64,000 nt of DNA from Peptoniphilus_A olsenii (GCF_040545475.1 NZ_JBEPMA010000001.1:268815-332814); one strand, 5' to 3'; counted from the first letter of the stretch, positions 1 through 9,500 are shown. Made by a program: numbers and translations. The notes: a model not told the origin generated them from the letters alone.

Positions 1-948
1 GCCTCTTTCCATATCAGAATGAATTTTACCGGCAGCTTGTGGTGCTTTGGATCCTTTTTTTATAGTCCAAGCTCTTGATTCCATTTCACCTGTTGTCAAA
101 AACGAAATTAAACCCAAAAGATTATAACTTGATTTTATCAGTTTATCTAAACCAGAAGAATTTAAACCAAGTTCTTCTAAAAATAATTCTTTTTCTTCAG
201 GTGAAAGCTCAGCAATTTCAGCTTCTATTTCAGCCGAAATAACTACAACATTATCGCCCTTTTCTTTAGCAAAATCTCTTACTTTCTTTACAAACTCGTT
301 ATTTTTACCATCAGTAGAGATTTCTTTTTCTTCAACATTACAAACGTAAATAACAGGTTTTGCACTCAAAAGAGCATAATTTTTAATTAACTTTTCTTCT
401 TCATCATCTAGTTCTACTTCTCTTGCAGAGTTGCCTTCTTCAAGTGCTTTCTTAATTCGTTCTAATAAATCTCTTTCTTTTATTAAAGATTTATCTCCTT
501 TAGCTTTTTTTACAATTTTTGAATATCTGTTTTCAACTTGTTCTAAATCAGAAAAAATTAATTCTAAATTAATATTATCTATATCTCTGATAGGATCAAT
601 AGAACCATCAACATGAATTATATTTTCATCATCAAAACATCTAACTACATGAACAATAGCATCAACTTCACGAATATTTGATAAGAATTGATTCCCTAAT
701 CCTTCACCTTTGCTGGCTCCTTTTACAAGTCCAGCTATATCATAAAATTCAATATTAGTATATACAATTTTTTCTGAATTGCTTAGCTTCGCAAGTGCTT
801 CAAGTCTTTCATCTGGAACATTTACAACTCCCACATTTGGTTCGATAGTTGCAAAAGGATAATTAGCTGCTTCGGCTCCTGCACTTGTTAGAGCATTAAA
901 TAAAGTGGATTTACCAACATTTGGCAGTCCAACAATTCCGAGTTTCAT
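1..948 (-). CDS. ychF: Ribosome-associated ATPase YchF, 3' part missing
   Basis: Obg-family P-loop protein that binds ATP rather than GTP and associates with ribosomes. The 316 codons present run off the left edge, so the C-terminal TGS domain is absent. The P-loop GLPNVGKS is at residues 7-14, and the N-V-E-E sequence stands where GTPases have NKxD, which is typical of YchF. The ATG at 946-948 is the only sensible start. It is transcribed divergently from the ABC gene at 1112. Family assignment is firm from the N-terminus. Confidence 0.95.
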   Translation of the reverse strand, partial: MKLGIVGLPNVGKSTLFNALTSAGAEAANYPFATIEPNVGVVNVPDERLEALAKLSNSEKIVYTNIEFYDIAGLVKGASKGEGLGNQFLSNIREVDAIVHVVRCFDDENIIHVDGSIDPIRDIDNINLELIFSDLEQVENRYSKIVKKAKGDKSLIKERDLLERIKKALEEGNSAREVELDDEEEKLIKNYALLSAKPVIYVCNVEEKEISTDGKNNEFVKKVRDFAKEKGDNVVVISAEIEAEIAELSPEEKELFLEELGLNSSGLDKLIKSSYNLLGLISFLTTGEMESRAWTIKKGSKAPQAAGKIHSDMERG

Positions 949-1074
949 TAAATAACCCCCATTCGAATAAAAATTATATCATAAAAACCACACAAATTAT
1001 TATTTCGATTCAAAAGAAATTCAATAAAATAGGTTGGTTTTCTATCTTTTCTTTAAATTGTAGTGTTTCTATTG

Positions 1075-1080
1075 TATAAT
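1075..1080 (+). promoter_or_regulatory. Probable -10 box for the ABC exporter operon
   Basis: A perfect TATAAT lies 32 bases before the ATG at 1112. The matching -35 (TTTAAA, 1052-1057, 17-base spacer) is weak, so the call rests on the -10 and its position. Confidence 0.4.
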
Positions 1081-1111
1081 AGATTAAAGAAATATAAAAG
1101 AGGTGAATAAT

Positions 1112-2482
1112 ATGAGTGCCATCGTTATAAATAACCTATCTAAACGTCAAGGCAAGATTGAAGTATTATCGAATTTTAATTTAGAAGTCTTAGATGGCGA
1201 AATTTTTAGTTTACTTGGAATGGAAAATTCAGGCAAGACAACTCTTGCAAGAATTATTATGGGATTTTTAAAACCAAATAAAGGAACTGTTAACATTTAC
1301 AACATGGATTCATTTAAAGAATCAAGAGAAATCAAAGAAAGTACTAGCTTTGTACCAGAAGAATCTTTATTACAAACTAATATGAGATCATCTTCTATTT
1401 TAAAGAAAACACTTAATTCTCATAATCTTCAAAATACAGAGGATATTGATGCAATATGTGATTATTTTAATTTTAATGATAAATTGAGGATTTCAGATTT
1501 AGACAAACGTGAATCAAAAATTTTTTCAATTATCAATGCACTAATAATAAAGCCTAGACTTCTTATATTAGATAATCCTGCAACTAATTTAAATCAAAGC
1601 GATATTGATAAAGTCTTTTCTTATATCAAAGGCTTAAATGAACGTGAGAATCTTACGGTTTTAATACTTACTAATTCTCTTAAAGAAGCAAGGAAGTATT
1701 CTACAAGAATTGCTTATCTTCATGATGGAAAAGTAGCAGAAACTGAATACAATAACATCAATAATTGTGGAGATAAAGTTCTAAAGATAAATTCTTATCG
1801 TGGAAATCTAAATTATTTCACATCTATCGGTGCTAAGGTAATAAAAGATGCCGACGATGAGACAATACTTTACTATGATCAAGAACTTCCAGAATTGTCT
1901 AAAGTTATTTATGAAGAAGGATTGGAAAATTATATTTTAGAAGATGCTAATTTAGAAGATAAAATTTCTGCTTATTATTCTGGAAATAATATGAGTACAA
2001 GAACAGATTCTAAGAATTTAAATAAAATAGAAGATACTTTGAAAGAAGAAAGTCTAATAAAAAATCCAATTACTTCTACAAATACAGTAATTAAAGAAGA
2101 ATCTAGTGAGGATAATTTAAAAGTCAATTCAAAAACTGAAAAGATTACCTTAGATGATGATAAAAGAGATAATATCCATAACACTAAGACTAATCTATTT
2201 GCTGACGAAGATGAATATAAAGACAATATAATAAATGGGGACATGACTGAGTATGAAAATCCTCAAAAAATTGATACAACTGACTACCATAAAGAGCCAG
2301 AGGTTGATGAGACAGTAATTATTAAAAATGATTTAACTGATAAAGTTGAAGATATCGGATCAACTAAGAATTACACTGACATTTTAAGTAGTAAAAATGT
2401 TGATTATGCTCAGAAAAACTCTAGTGAAAATGTAGAATCAACTCCTCATGATGAAATAAAGGAGGACCAGAATGATTTTTAA
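1112..2482 (+). CDS. ABC-2 type exporter ATPase with degenerate motifs and acidic tail
   Basis: ATP-binding subunit of a two-gene ABC-2 type exporter; the permease follows with an 11-base overlap. Start chosen at ATG 1112 behind AGAGGTG (1099-1105). Walker A is normal (GMENSGKTT, residues 36-44). The Q-loop is P-E, the LSGGQ signature is replaced by SDLDKRESK (128-136), Walker B reads LLILDNP with Asn155 where the catalytic Glu should be, and the H-loop His is Asn188. About 160 residues (from roughly 295) form a polar acidic tail with no recognisable domain. ATP binding is plausible but normal hydrolysis is doubtful. Substrate unknown. Confidence 0.85.
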   Translation: MSAIVINNLSKRQGKIEVLSNFNLEVLDGEIFSLLGMENSGKTTLARIIMGFLKPNKGTVNIYNMDSFKESREIKESTSFVPEESLLQTNMRSSSILKKTLNSHNLQNTEDIDAICDYFNFNDKLRISDLDKRESKIFSIINALIIKPRLLILDNPATNLNQSDIDKVFSYIKGLNERENLTVLILTNSLKEARKYSTRIAYLHDGKVAETEYNNINNCGDKVLKINSYRGNLNYFTSIGAKVIKDADDETILYYDQELPELSKVIYEEGLENYILEDANLEDKISAYYSGNNMSTRTDSKNLNKIEDTLKEESLIKNPITSTNTVIKEESSEDNLKVNSKTEKITLDDDKRDNIHNTKTNLFADEDEYKDNIINGDMTEYENPQKIDTTDYHKEPEVDETVIIKNDLTDKVEDIGSTKNYTDILSSKNVDYAQKNSSENVESTPHDEIKEDQNDF

Positions 2483-3311
2483 TATGGAATTTAAATCTAA
2501 TTTCGGCAAAACAATTGCTTGGGCTATTGTGTTAATAGTATTACTTGGTTTGTTAATGGCTTTCTATCCATTCCTTGCCGAACCTCAAATGAATTCATTA
2601 TTTGGTTCTATGCTAAATGCTTTTAATGATTCAACAAAAGAGATTTTAGGTTTCACAAAATCTACAGATATCACAAATATTGGAGATTATTTATCTGTCG
2701 TATATCACTACCTAGCAGTGTTAATATTTATATTTGCAATGCAATTAGGTGCTAATTCTCTATCTAAGGAACAAAACACTGGTAATATTGAATATATTTA
2801 TTCAAACCCTATTTCTAAATCTGAAATAGTTACTGCAAAGTTAAGTGCAAATATTGTACTATATTTAATATTTTTAGCTATTATGGCAATAGCCACTTAT
2901 GGTTTCGTATTTATAATAGCTGCATCTGGTGTCAATTCAAAATTTATACCAGATATTACAGATTTTGAAGTATTTCAAGCTCTAATTAAAATTTTTGTAA
3001 GTTTATTAGGAAGTGGTTTGGTGTTTATGTCTTTTGGATTTTTACTTTCTGCAATGTCAAAGACTTCTGAACATCAAGATGCAATTTCTGCATTATTTGT
3101 TTTTCTAATAGTTTTAGTTACAATCATAGGAAAGACTATTGGTTCTACATTTGCAAACATTGTTTCTTTCTTCCCTAACGTAGCATTTGCAACTTATTCT
3201 TTTATTAATTCTGATATAAATATAGTTGCTGTCGGAGTTAACATTGCACTTTTCGTTTTATTTGTCGTATTTACTTACACAATATATTCTCATAAAGAAC
3301 TCAAATATTAA
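2472..3311 (+). CDS. ABC-2 type transporter permease
   Basis: 279-residue integral membrane protein with about six hydrophobic segments (near 13-33, 75-95, 124-150, 174-197, 205-222 and 250-272). It contains the Lys-Glu-Gln-Asn-Thr-Gly stretch before the second pair of helices that is common in ABC-2 permeases such as the NatB or BcrB type. Start ATG 2472 follows GGAGGA (2461-2466), inside the end of the ATPase gene, so the two are translationally coupled. A terminator follows at once. Substrate not predictable. Confidence 0.85.
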   Translation: MIFNMEFKSNFGKTIAWAIVLIVLLGLLMAFYPFLAEPQMNSLFGSMLNAFNDSTKEILGFTKSTDITNIGDYLSVVYHYLAVLIFIFAMQLGANSLSKEQNTGNIEYIYSNPISKSEIVTAKLSANIVLYLIFLAIMAIATYGFVFIIAASGVNSKFIPDITDFEVFQALIKIFVSLLGSGLVFMSFGFLLSAMSKTSEHQDAISALFVFLIVLVTIIGKTIGSTFANIVSFFPNVAFATYSFINSDINIVAVGVNIALFVLFVVFTYTIYSHKELKY

Positions 3312-3314
3312 TTT

Positions 3315-3352
3315 AAAAAACTACTTTGTTACATACAAAGTAGTTTTTTATC
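3315..3352 (+). terminator. Rho-independent terminator after the ABC-2 operon
   Basis: Perfect stem AAAAAACTACTTTGT / ACAAAGTAGTTTTTT (3315-3329 with 3335-3349), a short loop and a T-run. It begins four bases after the permease stop codon. Confidence 0.9.
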
Positions 3353-3481
3353 TTACGTATACAACTAATCAAATTTATTATGCTTTTATACCTAAATATA
3401 CCTATCAAAAAATATAAATTTAAATAATTTATTGTCAGAAAACTCTCCACTTGTACGTATCTATATATGAAGGAGGGCAAA

Positions 3482-4003
3482 ATGGACAACGAAAAAATTA
3501 TAGAACGACTAAGAAAAAGAGATGAAGACGCTCTATATGATTTAGTAGAAGAATATGGTCCAATATTAAAAGGTGTAATTTCACGAACACTTTCGAAATA
3601 TCCGCATTTATGGGACGAGGCTATGAACGATACACTATTAAATATTTGGAATAATATTGAGTATTTTGATTCAAGTCGAAGTTCTTTTAAAAATTGGTGT
3701 GCTGTTATTTCAAAATATAATTCCATAGATTTACTTAGAAAGGAGTCTAAGTATAAATTTACTAGTATAAATGAAAGTTTAGCAGATGATAATACAGATT
3801 TTCTTTCAAAACTAGAAATAGAAGAAGTGTTTTCTCTACTTGACGAGGAAAATAAAAACCTCTTTAAAGATATTTTTCTTAAATCGTTATCTTATGAAGA
3901 AGCTGCAAAAAACCAAGGCATTACAGTTAATAACGCGTATAAGAGAGTAAGCAGAACAAGAAAATTTTTGAGAAATTGGTATGGAGGTATGTATGAAAAA
4001 TAA
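3482..4003 (+). CDS. ECF-like RNA polymerase sigma factor
   Basis: 173-residue sigma-70 family protein with only the region 2 and region 4 modules. The region 2 helix reads WDEAMNDTLLNIWNNI, then a variable linker, then a region 4 helix-turn-helix (YEEAAKNQGITVNNAYKRVSR). Start ATG 3482 follows AAGGAGGG at 3470-3477. The end overlaps the DUF4179 gene by 11 bases, the usual layout of an ECF sigma factor with its membrane-bound inhibitor. The regulon and the signal are unknown. Confidence 0.85.
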   Translation: MDNEKIIERLRKRDEDALYDLVEEYGPILKGVISRTLSKYPHLWDEAMNDTLLNIWNNIEYFDSSRSSFKNWCAVISKYNSIDLLRKESKYKFTSINESLADDNTDFLSKLEIEEVFSLLDEENKNLFKDIFLKSLSYEEAAKNQGITVNNAYKRVSRTRKFLRNWYGGMYEK

Positions 4004-5033
4004 TATATATGACAAATTTAATGATATAAAAATTAATTATGAAGAAGTTCCACTGAATGATTTAGAAAAACAAAAGCTTAAAGAAACAATTAAAAATATA
4101 AAATTACAAAATAAAAATAAAAGTTTTAAAAAATTTATCGTTACAGCAGTAGCAACTTTTATATTTTTATTTACCCTTGCAAATTCTAACTCCGGTGAAT
4201 TAGTATTAGCAAAAACAAAAGAAATTGTAAATACAATTGAAGTTAGTATAAAAGATGCAATGGGAATGTCTGACGAAGTAGAAAAATATAGCGTAAAATT
4301 AAGCCGACCTTTTAAAATTGAGGACAAACAATATATTTTAAATGATATACTAATTGATAATAAAGATTTATACGTGGTTATAGCAAGTTTAAATAATAAT
4401 ACTGAAAATAATTCTAGGATAGAAGTTGCCTTGAGTGAGTTTAAAGTCAATGGAAAAACAAATAAAATACTTGGTTCTAGTGGTACACAATATACTTTAC
4501 CTGGAGATAGAAGTATAAATGTTCTTTCCTTAAAACATAGATTGAAAGATGCAATTAAAAATGACGGAACGGCAGAATTAGAATTCATTTTTAGTGAATA
4601 TTTTTATAGTAATAAAAAGGTATCTCTAATAGTACAACTTGACACCGAAAAAATTAAACTACCAAAAAAACTTGTACTACAGAATTTTAATATTCCTAAC
4701 ACAAATTCAATCATAATAGATAAATTTATTATAAGTCCCGTAGCTCAAAAAATAACATTAAAATTCCCAAAGCCAGAATCTAATTATATATATTCCATTA
4801 AAGCGACAGATTCCCAAAATAAACTTATTTATTTTGAAACCTTAGACAGTGATAAAAACGGTGCTAACTTATATTTCTCCCCAGTTATAAGCGAAATATC
4901 TGCGAATGAAATGTTAAATAAAACAAAAAAAATAAAATGTCAACTTTATAGACGAAAATTCCCAGAAGAGTCTGGAAAGATTAATACAACTGAAGAGAAA
5001 ATTGGTGATGAATTTATAATAAATATAAGATAA
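3993..5033 (+). CDS. DUF4179-type membrane protein, putative anti-sigma factor
   Basis: 346-residue protein with a cytoplasmic N-terminus of about 47 residues, one transmembrane segment (roughly 48-64) and a large extracellular part resembling the DUF4179 domain. DUF4179 genes commonly lie beside ECF sigma genes and are presumed to hold the sigma factor at the membrane. The overlap with the sigma gene supports that here. Start ATG 3993 follows GGAGGT (3983-3988). The inhibitor role is inferred from context and topology. Confidence 0.75.
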   Translation: MKNNIYDKFNDIKINYEEVPLNDLEKQKLKETIKNIKLQNKNKSFKKFIVTAVATFIFLFTLANSNSGELVLAKTKEIVNTIEVSIKDAMGMSDEVEKYSVKLSRPFKIEDKQYILNDILIDNKDLYVVIASLNNNTENNSRIEVALSEFKVNGKTNKILGSSGTQYTLPGDRSINVLSLKHRLKDAIKNDGTAELEFIFSEYFYSNKKVSLIVQLDTEKIKLPKKLVLQNFNIPNTNSIIIDKFIISPVAQKITLKFPKPESNYIYSIKATDSQNKLIYFETLDSDKNGANLYFSPVISEISANEMLNKTKKIKCQLYRRKFPEESGKINTTEEKIGDEFIINIR

Positions 5034-5039
5034 AATAAG

Positions 5040-5077
5040 AGTCTGTTTGAGTATATTCGTACTCCGACAGACTTTTA
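5040..5077 (+). terminator. Terminator after the sigma/anti-sigma operon
   Basis: Stem AGTCTGT..GAGTA paired with TACTC..ACAGACT around a short loop, followed by TTTT. It starts seven bases after the DUF4179 stop codon. Confidence 0.8.
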
Positions 5078-5198
5078 TCATTATTTGTTTTCTCAATAAT
5101 ATTAACATATAATTTGGTAAATTTATAACTGTATTTCTTGCCCATATAAATTAATAAAATTTAATAATTTATATTGTACCGTGCTGGATTTTACGTTA

Positions 5199-5954
5199 TT
5201 ACATCAGAACTTTCTCATGGTATATCTCGTTTAACTCATTTTCTGTTATTGTATCCGGTGATATATCCAAAACTACTTTCCCATGATTTAACATAATAAT
5301 TCTATCTGCATATTCCAATGCATGCCTCAAGTTATGAGTAATCATTAAAGTAGTAATCTTTTCTTCTTTAATTAGCTCATTCGTTTTATTCATAATTATA
5401 GAAGAAGTTTTTGGATCAAGTGCTGCTGTATGCTCATCTAGTAATAATAGTTGAGGTGTTCTAATTGTTGCCATCAATAAAGATAGACATTGTCTCTGCC
5501 CTCCTGATAAAAATTTCACCTGAGTATTCAGTTTGTTTTCCAGTCCAAGGCCTATTACTTTCAATTTTTGTATTATTTTATCATTATTTTTAATATCTAT
5601 TAGTTTTTTTAAAGTGAATTTTTGCCCTTTTTTATATGCCATGGACATATTTTCTAGGATATTTAAGCTTGGTGCTACTCCCATTGATGGATTTTGGTTC
5701 ACCTTTCCAATAAGAAGAGCCCTCTGCTGTTCTGGCAATTTTGTGATATTTTTATTTCCAATTTCAATTGTTCCATAGTCGCAATCGAGTGAACCACTAA
5801 TTAAATTAAATAATGTAGACTTTCCACAACCATTTGGTCCTAAAAATGCCACAGAAGTGTTTTCTTCTATTTCTAGTGAAAAATTATCAAATATTTGGTT
5901 TTCTTCGGGCGTTCCTTTGTAAAAAGTTTTAGATAAATTATTTATTCTTAACAC
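5199..5954 (-). CDS. Aromatic amino-acid ABC transporter, ATPase (TrpZ-like)
   Basis: 251-residue ABC ATPase with complete motifs: Walker A GPNGCGKS (39-46), signature LSGGQ (149-153) and Walker B LLLLDEH (Asp173, Glu174). GTG start at 5954 behind GAGGGAA, overlapping the permease end by 17 bases. It closes the operon of binding protein, permease and ATPase (COG2984/COG4120/COG1101 type, as in streptococcal TrpXYZ). Aromatic specificity is inferred from the T-boxes upstream, not from this subunit. Confidence 0.88.
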   Translation of the reverse strand: MLRINNLSKTFYKGTPEENQIFDNFSLEIEENTSVAFLGPNGCGKSTLFNLISGSLDCDYGTIEIGNKNITKLPEQQRALLIGKVNQNPSMGVAPSLNILENMSMAYKKGQKFTLKKLIDIKNNDKIIQKLKVIGLGLENKLNTQVKFLSGGQRQCLSLLMATIRTPQLLLLDEHTAALDPKTSSIIMNKTNELIKEEKITTLMITHNLRHALEYADRIIMLNHGKVVLDISPDTITENELNEIYHEKVLM

Positions 5955-6828
5955 TTTGTTCCCTCTTTTTCTCTTTTAAAATATTCATTCCTAAAGATGA
6001 AGCATTATTATACAAAATAAATATTACTACAATTATTGCCGTAATTGCTTTTAAGTCACTCGGTGCTAATCCTATGTGAATAGCAACTCCGTAAATTATT
6101 CTATAAATGATTGCCCCAAAAATTGCTCTTGTCGTTCTTTTTATAAATCTCGAGTTTTTTAAAAATGCATCTCCAATTGTTATTGAAGCAAGTGCTGAGA
6201 CAATTATCGTCTGCCCCATTGTAATATCTGCATATCCATTTGATTGTGCCATTAATGTTCCAGATAATGCAGCTAATGCATTTGAAATCATGAGTCCTAG
6301 ACATATATATTTATCTGGGTTTTTGCCAAGAGATTTTACTAGACTTTCATTATCTCCTGTTGCAAGCAACAAGTATCCCTTTTCCGTTTTTAAGAATGTG
6401 TCCATCAAAATTTTTATTACAAAAACAATTATCAAAAGAATTAGTATCTTTGGCATACTTTCAAAAATTTGAAAAACCGTTTTATATTCAAAAAAAGTAA
6501 TATTCGATGTACCTGTTATTCTTAAATTAACTGAATATAAAAAAGTCATGGTTAAAATTCCGGATAAAATTGATTGAATTTTAAATTTTCTATATAAAAC
6601 GTAGGTAATTAATCCACCAATTGCACCAGCTAAAAAAGCAAAAACCATGCCATTAATTGAGTTCATTCCCATAGACAAAGCTTTTGAAAATACAAAAGCT
6701 CCTAATGGGAATGTACCTTCAACTGACATATCTGGAAAATCTAAAATTTTAAATGTTATGAAAACCCCAATAGTCAAAACCGAAAAAATCAGTCCCATTA
6801 CTATTGACTCTACTAATACTGAACTCAA
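5938..6828 (-). CDS. Aromatic amino-acid ABC transporter, permease (TrpY-like)
   Basis: 296-residue polytopic membrane protein with about eight hydrophobic segments. It carries the KILDFPDMSVEGTFPLGAFV region typical of COG4120 permeases. Translation most likely starts at TTG 6828, since GGAGG stands seven bases before it and no better ATG has a ribosome site. It lies between the Tyr-T-box binding protein (13-base gap) and the ATPase (overlap). Confidence 0.88.
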   Translation of the reverse strand: MSSVLVESIVMGLIFSVLTIGVFITFKILDFPDMSVEGTFPLGAFVFSKALSMGMNSINGMVFAFLAGAIGGLITYVLYRKFKIQSILSGILTMTFLYSVNLRITGTSNITFFEYKTVFQIFESMPKILILLIIVFVIKILMDTFLKTEKGYLLLATGDNESLVKSLGKNPDKYICLGLMISNALAALSGTLMAQSNGYADITMGQTIIVSALASITIGDAFLKNSRFIKRTTRAIFGAIIYRIIYGVAIHIGLAPSDLKAITAIIVVIFILYNNASSLGMNILKEKKREQSVKNK

Positions 6829-6841
6829 TTTTTTACCTCCA

Positions 6842-7858
6842 TTATTCTGCTAAATCAGCATTATCCATCAATTTTTTATTATCAAGTAGATTAAGAGATT
6901 TAGCTGTATTCTTATTTACTATCTTTTTTACATCTGTTGAATATTCAACTGGGATTTCTTTAATTTTTTTCCCATTTAGAGCGTCACTAGCCATTTGAGC
7001 TGCTTTTTTGCCTAAATTTTCATAATCAACACCAGTACTCATTAAAATTCCATTTTCAACCGGTCCTTGTTCAGAAGCAATTGAAGGGACTTTTGAATTT
7101 TTAAGTGTTTCTGCAATTATAGATGAAGAAGAAGAAACGGTGTTATCTTGAATTCCTATAAATAAATCAATTTTTGTCTCAATTGATTTCATTGCTGTTG
7201 AGACATCATTGATATTATTAATACCAACTTCCATTACCTCAAGCCCTAATTCTTGAGATGCTTTTTTTAATTCTTCAAGTTGAAACTTAGAATTTGCTTC
7301 ATTGGTAGAAAACAAAACTCCTACATTTTTAGTTTCTGGAAAAACTTCAATCGCTTCTTCTAATTGTGCTTTAATTGAAAAATAATCGCTTACCCCTGTC
7401 ACATTAGCTTCAGGCTCTTCTATATTTTTAACTAAATCTGAACTTATAGGATCAGTAACAGCCGAAAATATTATGGGTATATCTTTAGTTCCATTTTTAG
7501 CTCCCTGAGCTGCAGGAGTCGCAACAGCGTATATTAAATCAACATCTTCATCTACAAAGTTTTGGATTATAGAAGGAACCACTGTTAGATCTCCGTTGGC
7601 ATTTTTTGTAATAATTTCAGTATCAGGTTCAAGTTTTTTAATTTCTTTTTCAAAACTTGTTCTCGATCTTTCTAACGCAATGTGATCTGCTAATTGAATT
7701 ATACCTATTTTCTTTTTATCAGAATTCGTGTTACTTTCTTTTAATTCTTCCTCTTTTGTTTGCCTATTTTCTAAATTCTTATTATCTATTTTTCCATTAC
7801 TGCAAGAAACAAATAACATACTTAAAACTAACAAAACTACAATTTTCTTAATTTTCAT
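6842..7858 (-). CDS. Lipoprotein substrate-binding protein behind a Tyr T-box
   Basis: 338-residue ABC substrate-binding protein of the COG2984 (TrpX) type. The signal peptide ends in a lipobox (LFVSC, Cys19), so it is anchored on the outer membrane face. Start ATG 7858 has GGAGG at 7864-7868. A longer reading frame into the leader is not used, because it would begin inside the T-box terminator. It resembles the 8247 gene over its whole length, including A-T-P-A-A-Q-G / S-T-P-V-A-Q-G and TGV-D motifs. Likely substrate tyrosine, inferred from its riboswitch. Confidence 0.88.
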   Translation of the reverse strand: MKIKKIVVLLVLSMLFVSCSNGKIDNKNLENRQTKEEELKESNTNSDKKKIGIIQLADHIALERSRTSFEKEIKKLEPDTEIITKNANGDLTVVPSIIQNFVDEDVDLIYAVATPAAQGAKNGTKDIPIIFSAVTDPISSDLVKNIEEPEANVTGVSDYFSIKAQLEEAIEVFPETKNVGVLFSTNEANSKFQLEELKKASQELGLEVMEVGINNINDVSTAMKSIETKIDLFIGIQDNTVSSSSSIIAETLKNSKVPSIASEQGPVENGILMSTGVDYENLGKKAAQMASDALNGKKIKEIPVEYSTDVKKIVNKNTAKSLNLLDNKKLMDNADLAE

Positions 7859-7875
7859 AAAAACCTCCATATAAT

Positions 7876-8133
7876 AAAAAAAGTCTTTCATCCACACTGG
7901 GACGAAAGACAAAACTCACGCGGTACCACCCGATTTAAATCTAAATAGATTATCTCAATTTAAGGTCTAACAACCTCTAGCCTAAGTTAACGGTGGCATC
8001 CGTACTTGCCTACTAATTTCAACAAATAAGCTTAAGAGTGTATATTAAATCTAAATGTATTGTCTCGCACCAAACGACAACTCTCTTAAATCATTTCAAA
8101 TTCTTTTTTCTCTTTCACAGCTTCTATTAAATT
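7876..8133 (-). promoter_or_regulatory. T-box riboswitch, tyrosine specifier (UAC)
   Basis: Leader of about 258 nt before the binding-protein gene. The T-box GGTGGTACCGCG is at 7919-7930, and the terminator stem GTCTTTC/GAAAGAC with seven Ts is at 7876-7910. In Stem I, the distal loop has GGTGCGAG, and the 3' side reads TAC-A-CTCTTAAGC. By register with well-studied leaders (NNN-A-CUCUU) the specifier is TAC at 8040-8042. The UGGU bulge fits a tRNA with discriminator A73, as in tRNA-Tyr, and argues against Trp. Confidence 0.9.
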
Positions 8134-8139
8134 GAAATC

Positions 8140-8168
8140 ATTATAACTAGAGTTTTTATAAATGTCAA
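8140..8168 (-). promoter_or_regulatory. Sigma-A promoter of the Tyr T-box operon
   Basis: Consensus -35 TTGACA (8163-8168), 17-base spacer, consensus -10 TATAAT (8140-8145). Transcription would start near 8133, at the 5' edge of the T-box leader. Confidence 0.85.
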
Positions 8169-8246
8169 GTGTTTATACAAAAAATTCTTTATTAATTTAA
8201 ATTGCTATGGTTTAAATCTTTGTTCCCTTTTAAATACTTTATTAAA

Positions 8247-9197
8247 TTATTTTATTTCTACGCCTAATTTTTTAGCAGTTTCTTGATTTATTTTTTTCGA
8301 TTTTTGTTTATTTTCTTCAACTGAAATTTTAGTAATATCTTCTCCTTTTAATAGTCGTACTGCCAACGATGCTGCTTGTTTACCATGCTCATAATAATTT
8401 ACGCCTTCACTCATTAAAAGGCCTTTTTCTACTTGTCCTTCTTCAGCTGAAAGGGATGGTATTTTATTTTTTATTAGTGTTTCTGATATTACTGGTATAG
8501 AAGAAGCTACAGTATTATCTGTTATTGCATAATATGCGTCTATTTCATCTTTCATAGAAGAAATTGCCTGACCTATATCATTTATATTATTTATTCCAAC
8601 AACTTTTAAACTTAATCCTAGCTCTTTACATGACTCTTCTAATTCTTTAATTTGTACTTCTGAGTTAGATTCTGATGTCGAATAAATTGTTCCTATAGTT
8701 TTTACATCAGGAAAATATTCTAAAAATGAAACTAATTGTTCCTTAGACGAAACTGCATCAGTTACTCCTGTGATATTTTTAATTTCATCTTTTGATTTAA
8801 CAATTCCTGATTTAATTGGATCAGTAACTGCAGCAAATACTATATTTTTATTTGGTAGTGCTTGCTTTACTCCCTGTGCCACTGGAGTTGAAATAGCATA
8901 AACTAAAAAATATTCTTCCCCTTCATATTTCTTTGGCATTGTAGTGGTCAAAGCAAGATCTCCTTGTAAATTAACTTTATCTATTTCAACATCTAAACCT
9001 TCTTCTCTTAAACCGTCTTCAAAACCTTTAAGTGCATTATCTAAAGATATATGTTCAACATATTGAATAGCTCCAATCTTAATTTTTTCTTTGTTTTTTG
9101 CATATTGTGTTTCCGCACTTTTATTATTACAACCTACCATCATAATCGCTAAAATCATTATAGCTATATTTTTTAATACATCTTTTAACATTTTCAT
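8247..9197 (-). CDS. Lipoprotein substrate-binding protein behind a Phe T-box
   Basis: 316-residue paralogue of the 6842 gene (COG2984 type). The lipobox is MVGC with Cys23. Start ATG 9197 follows GGAGG at 9203-9207 with a five-base gap. Upstream codons in frame belong to the T-box terminator. It has no permease or ATPase of its own. No terminator is visible between its stop and the next promoter at 8168, so read-through into the transporter operon is possible. It probably feeds the single permease downstream. Likely substrate phenylalanine, inferred from the riboswitch. Confidence 0.87.
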   Translation of the reverse strand: MKMLKDVLKNIAIMILAIMMVGCNNKSAETQYAKNKEKIKIGAIQYVEHISLDNALKGFEDGLREEGLDVEIDKVNLQGDLALTTTMPKKYEGEEYFLVYAISTPVAQGVKQALPNKNIVFAAVTDPIKSGIVKSKDEIKNITGVTDAVSSKEQLVSFLEYFPDVKTIGTIYSTSESNSEVQIKELEESCKELGLSLKVVGINNINDIGQAISSMKDEIDAYYAITDNTVASSIPVISETLIKNKIPSLSAEEGQVEKGLLMSEGVNYYEHGKQAASLAVRLLKGEDITKISVEENKQKSKKINQETAKKLGVEIK

Positions 9198-9232
9198 TTT
9201 TTCCTCCAATAAATAAAATAAATTTAAATAAT

Positions 9233-9494
9233 AAAAAAATCCTCCACCCATATAGGGCGAAGGATTCGCGGTACCACCTAATTTTATAATCACATAGATT
9301 ATCTCAATTGAAGATCTAACAATCTCTAGTCTCTGATAACGGTGACTGCCGTAAAGATCTACTATAATTAATAATTCAACCTTTAAGCTATGGAGTGAAT
9401 AATAATATCTGTATCTCCACGGTTTCTCACCATCCCCGCTCTCTTTAAAAGACCAACGACATCTTTTTCTCCATCGACGCTTTTATTATTTATT
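9233..9494 (-). promoter_or_regulatory. T-box riboswitch, phenylalanine specifier (UUC)
   Basis: Second T-box leader. The T-box GGTGGTACCGCG is at 9267-9278, with the terminator at 9233-9266 (AATCCTTCGCCC with GGGTGGAGGATT, then a T-run). The Stem I base ATGGAG/CTCCAT brackets a specifier region reading TTC-A-CTCCATAGC. In the same register as the first T-box the specifier is TTC at 9397-9399, that is Phe. The UGGU bulge again demands discriminator A73, as in tRNA-Phe. Confidence 0.88.
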
Positions 9495-9500
9495 GTTGTT

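Noticed and set aside
3315..3726. Long minus-strand frames opposite the sigma factor
   Set aside because: No ribosome site, runs through a terminator, and is the shadow of a well-supported plus-strand gene.
7876..9494. Tryptophan-specific T-boxes, as for TrpXYZ elsewhere
   Set aside because: No TGG in specifier position, and the UGGU bulge does not fit the G73 discriminator of tRNA-Trp.
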